This document shows, piece after piece, positions 10,525 to 21,848 of a DNA stretch of 64,000 nucleotides. A program made the translations under genes and the position numbers. The stretch is from Silene latifolia. Lineage: Eukaryota; Streptophyta; Magnoliopsida; Caryophyllales; Caryophyllaceae. The notes under the pieces are model-generated. The model saw only the letters and a program-made list of their open reading frames with translations. It had not been told where the DNA came from and did no database searches. The stretch covers positions 83,221,156-83,285,155 of the forward strand of contig NC_133532.1 of NCBI RefSeq assembly GCF_048544455.1, in the 5' to 3' direction. The stretch's first letter is position 1, and every line of letters starts with the position of its first letter.

Positions 10525-11616
10525 TCACGACCGAGCAATAAGACATTTGACATTTTGTTTCTTTGTTGACTTTGGAACATCATTGATTGATTGAGAAGGG
10601 ATGCACATTTTGGCGTCTAATTCTTCTTTAAGGACATCGTCCTCATCGGAATCGGACATGCCCCAAATGGCTGTCATTACTTCATTCTTGTATTCTCTTT
10701 TAGCAAAATCACGCTTTTCTTTAGATTTGATGTCATTCCACTTAGAACATTCTTTTATTTGGTGACCGTTGTCACCACATTTGAACCAACCCATAGTGGA
10801 ACTAGATCTTCTTTTGGGAAAACGTCTTTTGCTAGTATAGTTGTTTGACCTTTGCGAGTTTCGACCATTAATCATGCCAACAATGTTTTTAGTGAACATT
10901 GCAAACTCGTCATCTTCATCCTCCTCATCACTTGAGAGAGCATTGAGAGCGAGTCCTTTCCCTTTAGAGCTTTCACTAGAGCGCTTCATGAGAGTTAACT
11001 CATGAGCCATGAGTGAGCCCATAAGTTCATCAAGGGACAGCAAGGAAAGGTCTTTAGCTTCCTCAATAGCCGTAACCTTCGGTTGCCATTTTTCAGATAG
11101 GCTACGAAGGATTTTACGGACTAAATCCTCGGATTCAAAGTTTCTACCTAGACTCTTGAGGTCATTAACAATACTAGAGAAGCGTGAAGACAAACTATTT
11201 ATTGACTCATCTCTTCCCATGTTGAACATCTCATATTGTTGCATGAGAAGATCAACACGGTACTTTTTGACTTGTGACGTTCCCTCATAAGCAAGATTAA
11301 GGGTGTCCCAAATTTCCTTAGCCGAGTCACATCCAGATATCCGGTTAATCTCTTGTTCACCGATGCCATATTGAAGGATGGACATGGCTTTAGAGTTTTT
11401 CTCGACTTTCCTAGAATCGGCTTCAACATATTTGTCCTCACTTTTGAGGGACTTAGTGCCATCGGCATTAGTCATCTCAATTTTGAGGGGACCCTTTTGA
11501 ATGATCAACCAACATTCGTAGTCCGTACTTTTGACATAGTGCTCCATGCGGTGTTTCCACCAAGCATAGTTTTCCCCCTTAAAGATGGGAAACTTAGTAT
11601 GTTTTGAATCGTCCAT
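10525..11616 (-). CDS. SIRE-G gag, proximal half (capsid-like UBN2 domain)
   Basis: This 363-codon frame starts at ATG 11616 with MDDSKHTKFPIFKGENYAWW, the usual opening of Copia gag of this lineage. The UBN2/capsid region follows with YAWWKHRMEHYV, GCDSAKEIWDTLNLAYEGT, LLMQQYEMFNM and ILRSLSEKWQPKVTAIEEAKD. A knuckle reads FKCGDNGHQIKEC, lacking its first Cys. The ORF ends in TGA at about codon 364, where related proteins continue into the coiled-coil half, so the product would be truncated. The start codon lies 48 bases from the primer binding site. Confidence 0.85.
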   Translation of the reverse strand: MDDSKHTKFPIFKGENYAWWKHRMEHYVKSTDYECWLIIQKGPLKIEMTNADGTKSLKSEDKYVEADSRKVEKNSKAMSILQYGIGEQEINRISGCDSAKEIWDTLNLAYEGTSQVKKYRVDLLMQQYEMFNMGRDESINSLSSRFSSIVNDLKSLGRNFESEDLVRKILRSLSEKWQPKVTAIEEAKDLSLLSLDELMGSLMAHELTLMKRSSESSKGKGLALNALSSDEEDEDDEFAMFTKNIVGMINGRNSQRSNNYTSKRRFPKRRSSSTMGWFKCGDNGHQIKECSKWNDIKSKEKRDFAKREYKNEVMTAIWGMSDSDEDDVLKEELDAKMCIPSQSINDVPKSTKKQNVKCLIARS

Positions 11617-11663
11617 AACTATAGGATCAACTCTTTGGTTTTAACCAATATCAAGAGCACGAG

Positions 11664-11675
11664 GCTCTGATACCA
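11664..11675 (-). promoter_or_regulatory. primer binding site of SIRE-G (tRNA-iMet type)
   Basis: The minus strand reads TGGTATCAGAGC two bases after the 5' LTR end. This is the standard complement of the 3' end of plant initiator methionine tRNA. Confidence 0.93.
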
Positions 11676-11677
11676 AT

Positions 11678-13110
11678 TGAAGAGTTAAGAACGATAAACA
11701 CCTAAGAGGGGGAGGGGGTGAATTAGGTGTACCTTTTAAGAATTTTCTCGTTTACTTGGTTAATGACTAACACAAGTAAGATCTATTAGGTACGAGTTTG
11801 AGAAACTTAATGGATTGTAAGTTCACAAACGGTACAACAGTTCTATGCAACAGTATGATGAACTGTTGCACAGCACTGGCAACGAGATAGGTAGATAAAA
11901 ATGCATAGGATACACGAATGTAAAAGTAAATAAATAAACAAGACGATGTTTTAAAAATTGGTTCAGCTCCTACTCCGGAGCCTACGTCCAACCGTTATTT
12001 TATTGCTTGTTTAGAAATTTACTCAAACTTAACTAAACCCCTTACAATGAAAATAACTCGCCAACCTACTCCGGTTGCAATTGCTTGAAGCTACTCCGCT
12101 TCAAGACTTTCCCTTGCTCAAAGCTACTCCGCTTCAAGACTTAAAGTTCTATCTCAACGGTTTACAGAGTCAGAATCTCAGTGGTTCACTTAAGAACATG
12201 GAGATTACAATTAAGACCTAAACATGAGAATCATTGAACATATTCTTTATGCAACAGTTAAGCGAACTGATACTTGGAGATTTTAGAGCTTTGAAAAACA
12301 AGTGAAGACTTTTGAAAACAGAAAACGGTTTTGCAAATATTTGTAGAACAAAGCTTAAAATGCTGAAATGATTTTGCAAATGTTTTACAATGAGTGTTCT
12401 GAAAAGTCTTACAATAAATGATAAATGAAGTGGCTATTTATAGAGAAATGAAGTGTGTAAGAGAAGGATCTTAACACTTCTTTAATCTAATATCCATAGG
12501 TTTGTAGTATGCATTTTCATTTAAAATTATAAAAGAACAATCAGATTGCAAGGCTCAAGGCAGCTGCATTTTTCCAAAGCAAAGAGTGTTTCCCATAAAA
12601 TTTATGGGAACTCACAATTTCGCCCAAAATGGAAAAAGTAAAAGACCCATTTTTAGCATGAAAATCCACTTGCATTAATAGGATTGGCATCTTTAATTTG
12701 GCTTGGAAGAATATCCTTTTTGTTCTCAATTGTTCTTCAGATTTGGAAAAATGGTATCCTTTAGAAAACAATAAAACCTTTTGAAAGATTTTAAACACTT
12801 GTGAATTTTTCCAAAAATTCTCCATACGTTAGTACCAGAAACCCTGGTGTAACAGTCACAGGAACTGTTGCATGGTTTTGCAATCACCTATGCTTAAAGA
12901 GGATATGTTTAACTACCTCGGTTACAACATTCATTCTAGGCAATGGGCTTTCTTGTCTTGCCTTCATCTTGATCATCTTGTTACTTTGATTAGCTTGTGG
13001 ACTCTTTGATTGATCATCAATAGCTTCAATTTTGCTAAACAATTTAACTAAGAGGCAAACAATTAAATAACAAATGAAACTTGACATCATCAACCAAATG
13101 TGTTCTAACA
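11678..13110 (-). repeat. 5' LTR of SIRE-G with TATA box
   Basis: Partner of 2946-4378. The TATAAATAG box on the minus strand at 12434-12443 should drive the genomic transcript leftwards. Dyads sit at 11846-11870, 12250-12273 (degenerate second arm) and 12848-12872 (first arm TGTAACAGT). Flanked on the right by AAAGT (13111-13115). Confidence 0.95.
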
Positions 13111-13115
13111 AAAGT

Positions 13116-14600
13116 AATGGATGAGTTTAAAGAAACTCAAACGATAAATGCGATTATCATATATGAATAGTCAATACACTATTACTACTTCATATCTTAT
13201 AATCTGTAGTGTACATTTTACACTAGTTGAAATGCAATAAAAGCTTGGCAAGTGGATATACCATATATCCATATATTCCAACTTTATTAATTGCTATTTC
13301 CTTCTATTCAATGTTATTTCTAATAACATGAATTTATCTAAGTATATGTCTAGTCTTCTTACTAGACTTGGGCTCTTTAGCTTGAAAGATGCTCCCACTG
13401 TTATCATATAACTTGTGATAAAGTCATTTGTAGAGGGATTCACTCTTGTTCCCTATGTTGACCATTTTATCAGAATTCACTTAGATTCTATTTGTAGAAT
13501 TTGCAATGGTTGAAACTAAAACATCTCTCTAGTCTCTTACTCCTAAGTCAATAAAATTAGCCTAGGATTTCGACAAATCCTTTTCGGTTTGGAAACTAAA
13601 GTTTGTGCAACCCTTCAACACACAACTCAGTATATCATCCAAACATATGAACGAATCCTCAATTCTCATCAAGAATCTTAAAAGATGTTCTTTAAGGCTT
13701 TCACAAGACCATCTTATGAATTAACTTGTTATTGATTTATTATGCTCCAAGCATATGATTCATCTCGGCGTGTGCATATAATGGCATACATGATCGTTCT
13801 AATGGCGGAAACATTAGAAATCGATTTCATGTGATCAACAACTTATTAAGGTTCAGTGAATGACTACGACTCTATCATAGTAATTCCACTTTCATCACCA
13901 TGAACAACCTACTCAACGTTGTTGATGTTTAAACAGATATGACAGAACTTATCATCATAAGTCTCTCAACTCTATGCCAATATTGTTTCATATAGATTCG
14001 GAAATCTAGAATACATTACACCTTTTCCTAGTCTCCCAATCACTCTTTCACAGAAGAGAGCATTGGTACATTATTCTCAATAAGTAATATGTTATCAACA
14101 TATAAGACATGGAAAAATAATTCTTGCTCCCACTTAACTTCATGTATAAACATAATTCTTCAACAATGTGAATGAAACCATTCTCAATTATCACATGAAC
14201 GAAAAGTATGATTATTACAATCCTTTGATGCTTGCTTAAGACCATTCTAGGATCGCTAAAGTAAGCTTTGCATAATATGTTAGGATTCTTAGATCTTCAT
14301 CTAAGGTATTGTGTTCCATACACATCCTTTTCTAAATTCCCATTTTAGAAAAGCGAATTTTTAATATCATTTGTCATTCTTTATCAAAATAAAATGCGGC
14401 AATTCCCAACATGATTTATCTTGATCAACATCTTCATGTCAATCTATGCATTTAGGTACTCTAAAGCTCCATTTACTTTAAAGAGACCCTCGCCTTAAAG
14501 TAAATCTACTCTTGAGATTGTAATGCTATGGCTATTATGCAACAAAGTTGATTTGAGACTGCTCGCAATTGATCATTCAAAAGGTCATAATTCCATTACT
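13116..14600 (-). pseudogene. Angela-F reverse transcriptase / RNase H remnants
   Basis: The region is heavily decayed with no frame over 65 codons. Around 14070-14250 the minus strand still spells GLKQASK and, after a stop-ridden stretch, LYVDNILLIEN. The latter corresponds to the Copia RT box YVDD with the second Asp changed to Asn. The flanking sequence down to 13116 should be the RT C-terminus and RNase H by position, but I cannot trace motifs reliably. Confidence 0.6.
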
Positions 14601-15029
14601 TTCGAAAAGTAACATATAATTAATAAGACATGTGTACTTTACTCCCACTCTATCTCAATAGATTATAGTTCCATTACTTTTAAAAAGTAACACATTAACT
14701 ATAAGACATGTTTGTGACGATCTACTCCCACTCTATCTCTTAGAAATACTCCTATCTTCTTAAGAGATGACTTAGTGAGCCACAAACATATATGGTGAAG
14801 TAATACAAGTTCGTTTAGACTAACGTGTTAGCTCATAATAAGACCGGCTCTATTATGGCAGTTTGATTCACGTAATATGCGAGTCTGATTCATGTCATTT
14901 GTTAAATAGACTTGTTATTTTAGGTATCTCCAGGTTGACCCTCCAGATTAGAATAAAAATCCCCAAATGTGAGTTTAACAACTCAACCCGACTCATATTA
15001 GTTTGATCTTATGGGTAGTGACACGAGGT
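14601..15029 (-). other. Angela-F integrase/RT linker, no readable frame
   Basis: AT-rich sequence with direct near-repeats of a CATTACTTT.AAAAGTAAC block (14594-14612 and 14673-14690) followed by TCCCACTCTATCTC. By position it is the linker of the Copia polyprotein. Nothing else is recognised. Confidence 0.5.
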
Positions 15030-15467
15030 CATAATCCATATATATTAAATCAAATTTATTACTTAGATCTTTGTCGCCATGATCGGATCGTAATGTTTTA
15101 ATTCCTTTTGTACAATTGGTTCTCTACTTCATTTAGAAATTCTTTAAATCTCTCAAATGCTTCACCTTATATTTGATTAAGTAAACATACCCATATCTAC
15201 TTAAATCATCGAAAAAGTGACGAAGTAGTCACAATTTCCACTTGAGGTGATGCTCATTGGACCACATACATCGACATGTATTAGTCCCAATAAATCACTT
15301 GTTCGTGTCCCTTTACCACTAAAAGAAGTACGAATCATTTTGCGAAGGAGATAAAATTTGCATATTCCATATGATTGAAAATCAAATGGTCCAATAAATC
15401 TAGTCGACACTAGCTTTTTAATGCGTTTCTCATTTATGTGACCTATTCGTAAAAGCCAAATGTACAA
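15030..15467 (-). pseudogene. Angela-F integrase remnant
   Basis: The frame at 15467-15201 contains WLLRIGHINEKRI and LIHVDVCGPMSITSSGN, the pre-integrase His motif and the first catalytic Asp region of Copia integrase. The zinc-binding Cys pair is damaged. Further left, after a shift, FKEFLNEVENQL and a degenerate TIRS trace lie where the second catalytic Asp is expected (about 15060-15140). The rest is unreadable. Confidence 0.7.
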
Positions 15468-15760
15468 ATTATTTGAATCACTTGTTATGAGTCTTTTGAA
15501 TTGTATGTTTTAGATATCTTTAGTTGAGTTGGAGTTTTCTAAAACATAAATACCATTAATAGAAGTGGCTTGGCTCATGGTCAAGTCATTTCAACAAAAT
15601 ACAACAATTGTTTTTGATTGCAAAATAACAATCCTTCTATATCTAACATAGAAATGGTAATAATGTTATTAGACAAAGTGGGTACATAATAACAATTATG
15701 TAGATTACAACTTAAAGCTATTAGCTAAAACAAGTACATAAGTTCCTTTTGAAGTAACGG

Positions 15761-16383
15761 CTACCCTAGCTCCATTTCTAGTCGGAGATTTACATCACTC
15801 TTGCTTAGCTTTTCCACATTTACAAGCCCCTGTAAATGATTACAAAGGTGAAAACCACAACCGGTATCCAATACCCATGTTGAAGTGGAGATATAATTTA
15901 TATCAATAACAAAGATTTCGGAAGAAGTATTACCAAGTGGAATGACAAGTCCAACATTGATATCTTCAAAATACTTGGGGCAATTACGCTTGCAGCCTTG
16001 CAATGGCCCATGACATTACAATAATGACATTCATCGTAGGATTGAGCACCCTTATTGGTTTTGGTTGTGGTAGTCTCACTAACTACTTCCAATTCATTAT
16101 CGGGTTTGGGTTTCTTACCCTTCTTTGCCTTTCCTTTATAAATACCATTACTCCTTTCAGTTGCAAAGACACTCTTGCTAGAACTTCCACTCAATTTGAT
16201 ATTTCTCCTTGCTTCATCAAATAAGAATACCTTGGAATTTGTGACATTCTCCTCATTTGATTCTCTTACCAAGGAGGTGGGCATGAGTATGGGAGTGGGA
16301 GGTGTAGAAGTGGTAAAAAGGCAAAGATTTCCATCCTTACCAATGCCAAAGCGTAGTTTTCTAATCGGGTCATTGTCATACAA
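15761..16383 (-). pseudogene. Angela-F gag C-terminus and protease remnant
   Basis: One frame (16383-16004) includes Lys-rich KGKAKKGKKPKPDNE and the start of a zinc knuckle CHYCNVMGHCK. The knuckle finishes in the next frame (KRNCPKYF, from 16003), so there is a frameshift inside it. Protease follows with STWVLDTGCGFHLCNHLQGL, where the D-T-G active site is intact. The upstream capsid part is largely lost. The 15468-15760 stretch between protease and integrase shows only fragments. Confidence 0.8.
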
Positions 16384-18559
16384 GAAGCATTTTTCATTGA
16401 AAGATTGGAGCCATGAATTAATGGTGATAGGTGTAATAGAATTTTATAAATCCATTGCGGATAAATAACTACAAAAATGGAGATGAAGGAAACAATTAAC
16501 ATTTATCGTTATAATACTCGTAAATTTTAATACAAGTATTGCATTTATATAGTGACCTTTACCCAACTATAATAAATGATTCCGAGATCCAAATCCATAC
16601 TAGCTCAATTGTGGGACAACCCCTCTACAACTTTTACTAATACAACTTGGTAGGTTAACCCTCTTAACCGATTCTACAACTAGAACTCTCGGTCGATGAT
16701 TTTACATTAAACTCACCTTTAGCCCGAACCTTTTGCGGCTACGGTCGCAAATACCTTCGTTGAGATTAACCAAACTTCGAAGTGTAATAACTACTTATTA
16801 CCCCACTTATCCAACGTCAATAGAAGCACCTCGAAAAATCGTATTGTACCCCTTATGAAATTTAGAATCATGGGCTCCTACTATTTGGCAAGGCTAAGTC
16901 TCAATCTTTTAAAAGTAAAGGTCTTGTCAATTTATAATCTATCAATTTTAAGTGGACTAAAAATCGAATTCTTGATAATTATAATTGACACGGTCGAAGA
17001 CTCGATATAATATGCATGTGTTGTTATGGCGATTTGGCAATGCATGCAACATATTAAAAGAAATGCAAAGCAAAATATTAAATTTCTAGTATGACTTTCC
17101 TAAAATAGAAAATCAAATAATCTATTACATATTCGTAAAGCAACTCCTTTGGTCCGTTGAATCTTCAAGTGGCACGCTTTCCAAGAACATGCATCGTCTT
17201 TATCGGAACGCCTTTCCGAATGGCACCGTCTTGAAGAACCTCCGGAATTACAAATGATAATAATAAAATACAAATCTATTCCTATTATACATTTGTAAAA
17301 TGGAAAAACTAGTAAAAATAAAAGTGATACGAGATCACATTAAATTACAACCGAATCAATATTCCCTTTCATTACGGGTAATATTGATTAAAACGAAGGC
17401 CATACTAAGATAAAATTACATAATTCAAAATTATATAAATAAAAAGACATTCAACAATTGAAATATTCAGCATTATAATATGTGTCTATCATGCCAAATT
17501 ATGTGCCAAATCGCCCTATTTAACTTATATCGATTATATAACCCGGTTTTATGGAAATGCGTGATAATAACTTATTAAAATCACTAATCAATACTTAAAT
17601 CAAATTTAAACTCAAGTTAATTATCCTAACTTTCTTAGGACTCAAAAATTAGTCATCACTCAATTTTTGATAATAATTCAACTTGATTTAATTTTATGCT
17701 CATTTTTTACCTTAAAATCATAACATTTATGAAATAAATCCAAATTAAATTACAATAATTTCAAAATTTGAATTTTCAATTTTTGAACATTCTGAAATAT
17801 ATCCATGACACTCATAATGTCAAAAATCATGGTTAAAATTTTCGAATTTATTTCGAGAAAAATATAGTTGCGATTTATCGGTTTTATCAAATAAAACTTC
17901 TAAAGTATACAAAAATTAATCAAATAAATTTTACTAATTTAGATCTGATAAGTGGGATATAAATGCAACCTAAAATAATTTTCTCATGCCATGCAATTCA
18001 TTTTAGCTATTTATGCTAAAATAGTCATTATTTATGTCATTTTTACACTAAAAATTCATAAATCATGCTAAATGAATCAATTTCATTTCAAATTTTACAC
18101 ACAGTGAGTAAAACATGCATGTGACAATATATTAAAATTTTATGGCCTATTTCGACGTTTAACTATATTTAACCATTTAATCTCCATTTAATCCATTTTT
18201 ATCTCATAAAAATCATAAATCATGCAATATTAATCACATTAATACGAAATTTTACATACAATAAGTAAAATATGCATGTGAGGTCATATAAAAATTTTAA
18301 GGTCAGAAACTTAGTTTAACTATTTTTAGCATTTAATTTCCATTTCAGTTATAAAATGTAATAAAATAACTAAAAATCATTAAAATGAGCAATAAAATAC
18401 CATTAATCATAAAAATGACCTAAAAACATTTTAGGACCAGAATATATAACATGCATCATGATTTCGTGACTTACTCTAATAAATCACAAATTTTTAGTTT
18501 TAATTTAGTTACTAATAACTCGAAAAAACTATAAATCGATTATGCATGCAACATCCTAT
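16384..18559 (-). other. Angela-F 5' internal region, no gene seen
   Basis: About 2.2 kb of AT-rich sequence between the primer site and the surviving gag. No frame longer than about 80 codons and no gag capsid motif can be made out. It contains several runs of similar AT-rich phrases (17700-18400) that look like low-complexity decay. It could be a long leader or a degraded gag. Confidence 0.5.
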
Positions 18560-18571
18560 GCTCTGATACCA
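18560..18571 (-). promoter_or_regulatory. primer binding site of Angela-F (tRNA-iMet type)
   Basis: The minus strand reads TGGTATCAGAGC two bases after the LTR end ...CCTAACA. This fixes the internal boundary of the 5' LTR at 18574. Confidence 0.9.
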
Positions 18572-18573
18572 AT

Positions 18574-19908
18574 TGTTAGGTTCATTAACCTTTTATTAGA
18601 CTCTTCTAATAGTGAACTAATTAATATATTAATGTGAGTTCATTAGATCTAGTGCATGCATAACAAAATAAGTGATTTAGTTAGAAAAAACAATGATTCT
18701 TACATTGTTATTTTCGGATTTTTGGGCACAAGTAAGGTCTCTTACCTTCACTTGTTCTTGAGCTATGATGAGTATTAGGATGATCCTCCAAGACTCTATA
18801 TTAGGAGCCCTCCTTTTGATTGCACCCAAGATTATCCCTTATCACTACTAAATAATATTTGCTAGATGTTTATTTAGTAGTATACCTTAAAATTGACTAC
18901 TAATACTCATATATTACAATAATAATAGTAGTAGTATTGATGAACAATTTGGATTAAAACTTCTCAAGTTTTAGAGAATGAAAAATATGAATGAGAGAGG
19001 TTTGCATGTGATGAAGATGTGTACATTTTTGGAGAACAAGTGAGTGGAAAAATAAGAACAACAAAGTGTCCTATTACACTCAAGTGGTCCGGCCACTTTG
19101 CTCTTTTAAGAGCATTTTTTCTCTTCTCAAAATGTCTTTCACAATAATCTATAAGTGTAGGTAGTAGGGTATGATTATAAGGTGTGTCATAAGATGTTGG
19201 AGCATCTTTCCAACAACTAAATGACAAAAGCAAAAACTCCACCATCATCACACTTTGGACGGCACACTTGTGCCTATATGGTTCCATTTTTGTCTTATAA
19301 TATTTGTCCCACAAATGCTTATAAGTCTTATGGTTAATTATCTTACATAATTAAATATTAATTTGATCATACAACAATTATGTGACAAATTAATAAACAT
19401 ATATTCACTCAACCTATTGAATAATATTTTACCATTATATCAACATATAATGAGTCCCATAATGGCTAGTTAGTTAAATTTACAACCTCTTTTAAATGTA
19501 AATAACTAATTACCTCTACCTCGAAATATTTATAAAACTTCAACATAATTTAGTGAATTAATATATTAACCCACTAAATCGAATCTTATTTAATGACATT
19601 ACAATAAGATACATATTTCCTCTCATAAATATAAATTGTTCTTATTTAAGGAATTAATTAACTCGTATCAATATACAACTAATTAACTTTACAGATAAGG
19701 GCATCATCCTATAGGTGTGACCTTAAGGGATCAACTGACCACCACCGTCCTACGACAGTAACGTCAAACTCTAGCAAGCCAATAGTTACTGATTAATATT
19801 GATCAGTTGACTATTTAATTTATCATCCCTTTCGTATTCTTATTATGAGATTTAATAATGATTTTAAATCATGTGATTGCACTATTGTTGAGGACACATA
19901 CTCCAACA
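18574..19908 (-). repeat. 5' LTR of Angela-F
   Basis: A complete 1335-bp LTR. On the plus strand it runs TGTTAGGTTCAT to TACTCCAACA, a TGTT/AACA inverted terminus. It matches the truncated copy at 1186-2255 with visible scattered differences, consistent with an older insertion than SIRE-G. Confidence 0.9.
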
Positions 19909-19944
19909 TTTGGGTACCTTAGTTCCGCCTTTAGTCCTTGCCAT
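19909..19944 (-). pseudogene. start of Athila-E second ORF, interrupted
   Basis: Twelve codons, MARTKGGTKVPK, from an ATG at 19944, cut by the insertion of Angela-F at 19908/19909. The position, downstream of a leader and away from gag-pro, is that of the env-like or ORF2 region of Athila elements. The remainder must lie left of the window. Function cannot be judged from 12 residues. Confidence 0.5.
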
Positions 19945-20283
19945 ATTATACTCCTTATCAATTTGATATCAACAAATCAAGATGTTCCCTGAATGCTCCT
20001 TGATTTATTAAATTGCAATCAATTCCTCAATCAATTAGGGATTTTCGAAATTTTGCCCCAAACCCTAGAAAATTGATTCAATTTGTGAGGAAATTGATGA
20101 TTAAATGGTCTTTTGTTGATGAAGGAGTAATTTAATTGTGTTTTGAGCAAGTTTTGATTTGTTTGTGATGAATTTTGGTGAGAAATTAATGTTTTTGGAT
20201 GAGGGGATTGAAGGTTGAAGTGAGGGAACATGTCTGTGTTTGTGTTTTGAAAGGGGAAAATGAATTGGGAAGAAGGGAAAAAT
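19945..20283 (-). other. leader of Athila-E second ORF
   Basis: Pyrimidine- and A-rich sequence on the minus strand with a CTAGGGTTTGGGG block. An 85-codon open frame (20288-20031) is low complexity and probably not coding. Comparable in position and composition to the 63307-63770 leader of Athila-D. Confidence 0.5.
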
Positions 20284-20700
20284 CCCATGTTAGGCTATGT
20301 AGCAGGTCTTGGACGGGCAGATTGAGGTCACGACGCGCGGATTTCCTTACAGGAATTTCTGAAAGGGCAAAGCAGGTCTGGGACGGGCGGCTTGACTTCG
20401 GCTCGAGCGTATTTTTAGGTGGGACGCTCGTTTCACTTTGGGACGGGCGGATTTTCCTACAGGAAAATCTCATGATTTTGAAGCCTCCTAGGACCCACGG
20501 CTCGATAGTAGGACGGGCGTCCTGAAGTTGGAGGACGAGCGTCTTGAGCTCGGCTCATGCAAATTCTCTTACAGGACTTTCTACTAACACTTGAAGCTTC
20601 CCAGCTCCCACGTCCCAAAGCCAGGACTCGCGGATCGAGTCTGTAGACGCTCGTCTTGCTCTCTGCTCCCACGAGCTCGGGTCTGCTCGTGGGGATTATC
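20284..20700. repeat. GC-rich array of GGACGGGCGG / ACGCTCG units in Athila-E
   Basis: Multiple degenerate copies of TGGGACGGGCGG (for example 20312-20322, 20377-20389, 20439-20450, 20511-20520) alternate with GACGCTCGT-like units and TTACAGGA phrases. A perfect inverted repeat GATTTTCC-TACA-GGAAAATC lies at 20450-20469. GC content is far above the flanks. It is the Athila-E counterpart of the arrays in its relatives but a different sequence. Confidence 0.65.
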
Positions 20701-21143
20701 TTCCCGTGTCATTCCTTCTTCCTTTCCTTGTTAATTGTTGTGGGTTGCACTACAAAGGCTTGGTTTAGCTTAGGCATGTGCCATCCCGACACTTGATCAA
20801 ATACTACACATTAAAAATCCCTCCCTCATTTGCTCTCATGTCAAAAATCTTATAACAAAGCATGAAAATGCAATGCAAAAAGACAAAAATCCAATAAAGG
20901 AAATGAAATGCTAGTTAGAGGGGTTAGAATATTTACAAATGGTGGTTTAGGAAGGACTCCACCAAACTCTCCTTCTTGTGAGAGGTATCAAGGGGGCAAA
21001 GTCAAGGTGTTGTTGATGTTGCTCAACACCTTGTAGAAGTAGTCAAAGGCTTGTTCATTCTCATGGTAAAGGTCTTGCATAGACTTTTGTGCAGCAGTTT
21101 CTTCATTGTTGTAGTCCGAGTCAAAGTGTTGACAAGGATCCAT
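20701..21143 (-). other. Athila-E region after protease, no gene seen
   Basis: After the TAG that closes the protease frame at 21144, the same phase stays open for about 50 more codons (MDPCQHFDSDYNNEE and onward to about 20995). The stop may therefore be secondary. The rest includes the GGGATGGCACATGCC block typical of the region after pol in this group. No RT motif is found. Confidence 0.55.
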
Positions 21144-21848
21144 CTAGCCTTGGTCTAGACTCATAGCATTTCCAATATAAGGATTGACCAATCCTTCAAA
21201 TTCATCGTCCCATAGACCACAAACTTCATTTGCTTTCTCCCCTATGTAGGGTGGTTCATGTGTTGACAAGAGCAACTCTCCTTCCTTGTTATCATGGCCG
21301 ATGATGCCTTCTTCATTATTTGTCATGATGGGTGAGCTATTCAAGCTCTCATCGTTGTTGAAAATTTCATGCTCTCCGAATAGAGCTACTTGAATGTCAT
21401 CTTCTTTCTTCTTCCATATGGGTGATGTTTCGTTACCCTTGGCTTGATCTTTGCGTAAAAATTCTAACTTCTTCCTATCACTTTCTCGGCTATAGTGATT
21501 GACCATGAAGCATGGCTCATGTAATCGGGGGGCTCTCATGGTTTTGTCAAGATTAAAAGTAATTGTCTCATCCCCTACTTCAAGTGTGAGCTCTCCATGT
21601 TTCACATCGATTACCGCCCCGGCGGTATGCAAGAAAGGTCTTCCTAAGATGATAGGAATGTTGGAATTTTCCTCCATGTCTACAATGACAAAAGTCTACC
21701 GGGATGATGAATTTGCCAATTCTCACGGGCACATCGTCCCATACCCCTAGAGGTATCTTCGTCGATCGATCCACCATTTGAAGGGTAATGTTGGTGCATT
21801 TGAGCTCTCCCACTCCTAGTCTCTTACATACCGAGTATGGCATGACGC
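21144..21848 (-). pseudogene. Athila-E protease
   Basis: Retroviral-type aspartic protease split by frameshifts. CDLG lies at the end of the gag frame near 21853, where five extra bases break the phase just before the ASVSVMP part. It continues at 21843-21690 (RLGVGELKCTNITLQMVDRS, then VPVRIGKFIIPVDF) and, after another one-base shift, at 21677 (NIPIILGRPFLHTAGAVIDV). An acidic tail follows to 21144. The flap and ILGRPF motifs are intact and the catalytic box is disrupted by the insertion. Confidence 0.85.

Larger units (their letters stand above)
3113..12872. repeat. dispersed TGCAACAGT-N7-ACTGTTGCA dyads throughout SIRE-G
   Basis: Nine-base arms with a 7-base variable spacer occur at 3113-3137, 4116-4140, 4951-4975, 5638-5662, 9575-9599, 9948-9972, 10212-10236, 11846-11870 and 12848-12872. 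A copy at 7906-7929 has a 6- or 7-base spacer depending on arm choice. Decayed copies are at 3517-3540, 6999-7020 and 12250-12273. They occur in LTR, gag, linker, RT region and the env-position ORF. None is seen in the neighbouring Angela-F sequence. Confidence 0.9.
2946..13110 (-). mobile_element. SIRE-G: full-length SIRE-like Copia element with env-position ORF
   Basis: This 10,165-bp element has two LTRs of 1433 bp each, termini TGAAGAG and TTCTAACA, and a perfect AAAGT duplication at 2941-2945 and 13111-13115. Domain order on the minus strand is gag, protease, integrase, RT, RNase H (Copia order), followed by an extra ORF before the 3' LTR. The long gag with coiled coil and two CCHC-type regions, the WYLDS protease motif and the extra downstream ORF fit the SIRE/Maximus lineage. 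By eye I count about 20 differences between the LTRs, so insertion is fairly recent, yet the reading frames carry several stops and frameshifts. It is inserted in Angela-F. Confidence 0.93.
1186..19908 (-). mobile_element. Angela-F: old Copia element, Angela-like, interrupted twice
   Basis: This is a minus-strand Copia element. The 5' LTR is at 18574-19908, the primer site at 18560-18571, decayed gag/protease/integrase/RT lies leftwards, the polypurine tract is at 2256 and the 3' LTR at 1186-2255. LTR termini are TGTTGGAGTATG and CCTAACA. The lineage call rests on the TGTTGGAG start with an AAGTGGGAGATTG polypurine tract, a zinc knuckle followed by a VLDTGC-type protease, an integrase KTLRSD-like trace and an RT YVDN trace. 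SIRE-G interrupts the body and Tekay-H truncates the visible 3' LTR. It inserted into the second ORF of Athila-E. TTTGG at 19909-19913 should be one copy of its target duplication; the other copy is outside the window. Confidence 0.85.

Noticed and set aside
11664..11675. possible tRNA gene fragments at primer binding sites
   Set aside because: Only the 12-18 bases complementary to a tRNA 3' end are present; no cloverleaf surrounds them.
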